From positions 1 through 14,920 of the forward strand of contig CALTTS010000036.1 in assembly GCA_943912265.1 (NCBI GenBank): DNA of 14,920 nucleotides. The letters are read 5' to 3'. Position numbers and translations under genes: made by a program. Shown here one piece after another: positions 13,377-14,920 of this stretch. The first letter of the stretch is position 1. Each line of letters starts with the position of its first letter. Source of the DNA: an uncultured Xanthomonas sp. (GTDB taxonomy: Bacteria > Pseudomonadota > Gammaproteobacteria > Xanthomonadales > Xanthomonadaceae). Below the pieces are notes generated by a model. It saw only the letters and a program-made list of their open reading frames with translations, was not told the DNA's origin and searched no databases.

Positions 13377-14585
13377 TCAAAGTGCCTCGATGATCCCCGC
13401 CGCGCCCATGCCGGTGCCAATGCACATGGTCACCATGCCGTACTTCTTCTGGTGGCGGCGCAGTCCGTGGACGATGGTGGCGGTGCGGATCGCGCCGGTG
13501 GCGCCCAGCGGATGGCCCAGGGCGATGGCGCCGCCCAGCGGATTGACCTTGGACGGGTCGAGCTGGCTGTCGCGGATCACCGCCAGCGACTGCGCGGCGA
13601 AGGCCTCGTTCAGCTCGATCCAGTCCAGCTGGTCCTTGGTCAGGCCGGCCTGCCTGAGCGCCTTCGGGATCGCCTCGATCGGGCCGATGCCCATCACTTC
13701 CGGGCGCACGCCGGCGACCGAGAAGCTGACGAAGCGCGCCAGCGGGGTCAGCCCGTAGTCCTTGATCGCCTGCTCGGAGGCCAGCAGCACTGCACCGGCG
13801 CCGTCGCTCATTTGCGACGAGTTGCCGGCCGTGACGCTGCCGCCGAACTGGCCGTTGCGGAACACGGTACGCAGCTTGGCCAGGCCTTCCAGCGTGGTGT
13901 CGGCGCGCGGGCCTTCGTCGGTATCGGCGATCCTCTTCTTGAGCTTGATCGTGCTGCCGTCGGCCAGGTCGGGCAGGTGCGAGACGATTTCGTACGGGCT
14001 GATCTCGTCCTTGAACTCGCCGGCGGCAATGGCGGCCAGCGCCTTCTGGTGGGAGGCGAGGGCGAAGGCATCCTGGTCCTCGCGCGAGACCTTCCACTCC
14101 TCGGCCACCTTCTCGGCGGTGATGCCCATGCCGTAGGCGATGGCGACGTGGTCGTCATTGAACACGGCCGGGGAGAGGGCGACCTTGTTGCCCATCATCG
14201 GCACCATCGACATCGACTCGGTACCGCCGGCCAGCATCAGGTCGGCATTGCCGAGGCGGATTTCGTTGGCCGCCAAAGCCACGGCCTGCAGGCCGGACGA
14301 GCAGAAGCGGTTGACGGTCTGGCCGGCCACGGTATTGGGCAGGCCGGCCAGCAGCACGCCGATGCGCGCCACGTTCATGCCTTGCTCGGCCTCGGGCATG
14401 GCGCAGCCGATGATGGCGTCGTCGATGCGGCCCAGGTCGATGCCCGGGGCCTGGGCGACGACGGAGCGCAGCACGTGCGCGAGCATGTCGTCGGGACGGG
14501 TGTTGCGGAACATGCCCTTGGGCGCCTTGCCCACCGGGGTACGGGTGGCGGCGACGATGTAGGCGTCCTGGATCTGCTTGGTCAT
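13377..14585 (-). CDS. Acetyl-CoA C-acyltransferase (thiolase)
   Basis: This 3-ketoacyl-CoA thiolase catalyses the last step of fatty acid beta-oxidation, cleaving ketoacyl-CoA with CoA to acetyl-CoA and a shortened acyl-CoA. The 402-residue product has the nucleophile C95 in VNRFCSSGLQ, GGTESMSMVPM, H358 in GGAIALGHPLGATG and the second acid-base Cys C388 in MVTMCIGTGMG. All catalytic residues are intact and the length is normal. It is probably cytosolic and pairs with the dehydrogenase/hydratase encoded just upstream on the same strand. Together they resemble a FadN-FadA or FadB-FadA set. ATG at 14585 is chosen because MTKQIQDAYIVAATRTPVGK is the standard N terminus. A GGAG lies about 9 bases before it, and a longer frame upstream reads low-complexity intergenic DNA. 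Degradative rather than biosynthetic (PhaA) thiolase is inferred from context. Confidence 0.92.
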   Translation of the reverse strand: MTKQIQDAYIVAATRTPVGKAPKGMFRNTRPDDMLAHVLRSVVAQAPGIDLGRIDDAIIGCAMPEAEQGMNVARIGVLLAGLPNTVAGQTVNRFCSSGLQAVALAANEIRLGNADLMLAGGTESMSMVPMMGNKVALSPAVFNDDHVAIAYGMGITAEKVAEEWKVSREDQDAFALASHQKALAAIAAGEFKDEISPYEIVSHLPDLADGSTIKLKKRIADTDEGPRADTTLEGLAKLRTVFRNGQFGGSVTAGNSSQMSDGAGAVLLASEQAIKDYGLTPLARFVSFSVAGVRPEVMGIGPIEAIPKALRQAGLTKDQLDWIELNEAFAAQSLAVIRDSQLDPSKVNPLGGAIALGHPLGATGAIRTATIVHGLRRHQKKYGMVTMCIGTGMGAAGIIEAL

Positions 14586-14598
14586 GGGGTCAAACTCC

Positions 14599-14675
14599 GG
14601 GAATTCGGGATTCGTGGGCGGGGATTCGGCGGGGAGGGCCGGCACGCACTGGGCGGCCGGCCGTTTCCACGAATC
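14599..14675. repeat. Nested inverted repeat with GGGATTCG units in the fad operon spacer
   Basis: GATTCGTGG (14609-14617) is perfectly inverted as CCACGAATC (14667-14675), next to the fadB-like stop. Inside, GGCCGGC (14637-14643) pairs with GCCGGCC (14656-14662) across 12 bases. Variants of GGGATTCG start at 14599, 14607 and 14621. No T-run follows. It may be a REP-like intergenic element or a transcript-stabilising hairpin. Confidence 0.55.
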
Positions 14676-14920
14676 TCAGTTGCGCAGCGGCTTGCCCGTC
14701 TTGAGCATGTGGACGATGCGCGCCTGGGTCTTTTCCTGCTGGGCCAGCTCGACGAAGTGGCGGCGCTCGAGATTGAGCAGCCACTCTTCATCCACCAGCG
14801 TGCCGCGGTCGACCTCGCCGCCGCACAGCACAGTGGCGATGCGGGTGGCGATTTCGTAGTCGTACTCGCTGATGAAGCGGCCTTCCAGCATGTTGACCAG
14901 CATCATCTTGAAGGTGGCGA
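14676..14920 (-). CDS. 3-hydroxyacyl-CoA dehydrogenase/enoyl-CoA hydratase, C-terminal fragment
   Basis: Only the last 81 residues are in the window; the gene continues beyond 14920, where the frame stays open. Such proteins (FadB/FadJ/FadN type) hydrate enoyl-CoA and oxidise the 3-hydroxyacyl-CoA with NAD, feeding the neighbouring thiolase. The visible part reads GRFISEYDYEIATRIATVL, then LLNLERRHFVELAQ and the ending ARIVHMLKTGKPLRN. That ending is familiar from the FadN/YusL-like dehydrogenases paired with a thiolase gene. It lacks the catalytic regions, so subclass rests on this tail and the thiolase neighbour. A 90-base spacer with a nested inverted repeat separates the two genes. Confidence 0.82.
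   Translation of the reverse strand, partial: ATFKMMLVNMLEGRFISEYDYEIATRIATVLCGGEVDRGTLVDEEWLLNLERRHFVELAQQEKTQARIVHMLKTGKPLRN

Overview
The window is about 15 kb of GC-rich, gene-dense chromosome. The gene set and order (cmk, rpsA, ihfB, lapB, then O-antigen or exopolysaccharide genes), the 41-residue type-B-like ribosomal protein L36 and the agmatine pathway pair suggest a gammaproteobacterium of the Xanthomonadaceae/Lysobacteraceae (Lysobacter, Luteimonas or Xanthomonas relatives). That placement is inferred from protein resemblance and gene order, not from a marker search.

Layout. (1) Positions 3-401, + strand: the C-terminal end of an RND efflux pump inner-membrane subunit. (2) Positions 422-4636, - strand: a cluster read right to left, made of a small secreted SmpA/BamE-like protein, agmatine deiminase (aguA), N-carbamoylputrescine amidase (aguB), a GNAT acetyltransferase and a membrane-anchored TraB/TIKI-type protein. 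The last two overlap by ATGA. AguA and AguB turn agmatine into putrescine. (3) Positions 4740-4865, - strand: rpmJ, with a strong terminator behind it and a candidate promoter shared with a divergent control region. (4) Positions 5067-7994, + strand: cmk, rpsA and ihfB, a conserved block for nucleotide metabolism, translation and nucleoid architecture, with a structured rpsA leader. (5) Positions 8218-13262, + strand: lapB, a WecA/WbpL-type sugar-1-phosphate transferase, a WbpM/CapD-type nucleotide-sugar dehydratase and galU. lapB overlaps the transferase by ATGA and the dehydratase abuts galU with no gap, so LPS control and O-antigen or exopolysaccharide precursor synthesis look co-expressed. 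An 11-bp-stem terminator closes this run. (6) Positions 13377-14920, - strand: a thiolase and the C-terminal end of a FadB/FadN-like 3-hydroxyacyl-CoA dehydrogenase, forming a beta-oxidation operon with an unusual nested inverted repeat between the two genes.

Most of the window is conserved housekeeping or envelope sequence. I see no mobile element, CRISPR array, tRNA, rRNA or prophage, and no clear sign of an undescribed multi-gene system. The points most worth a second look are the TraB/TIKI-like putative metalloprotease linked to the agmatine genes, the apparent lack of lapA next to lapB, a Met-to-Leu change at the expected catalytic position of the WbpM-like enzyme, and several intergenic hairpins.
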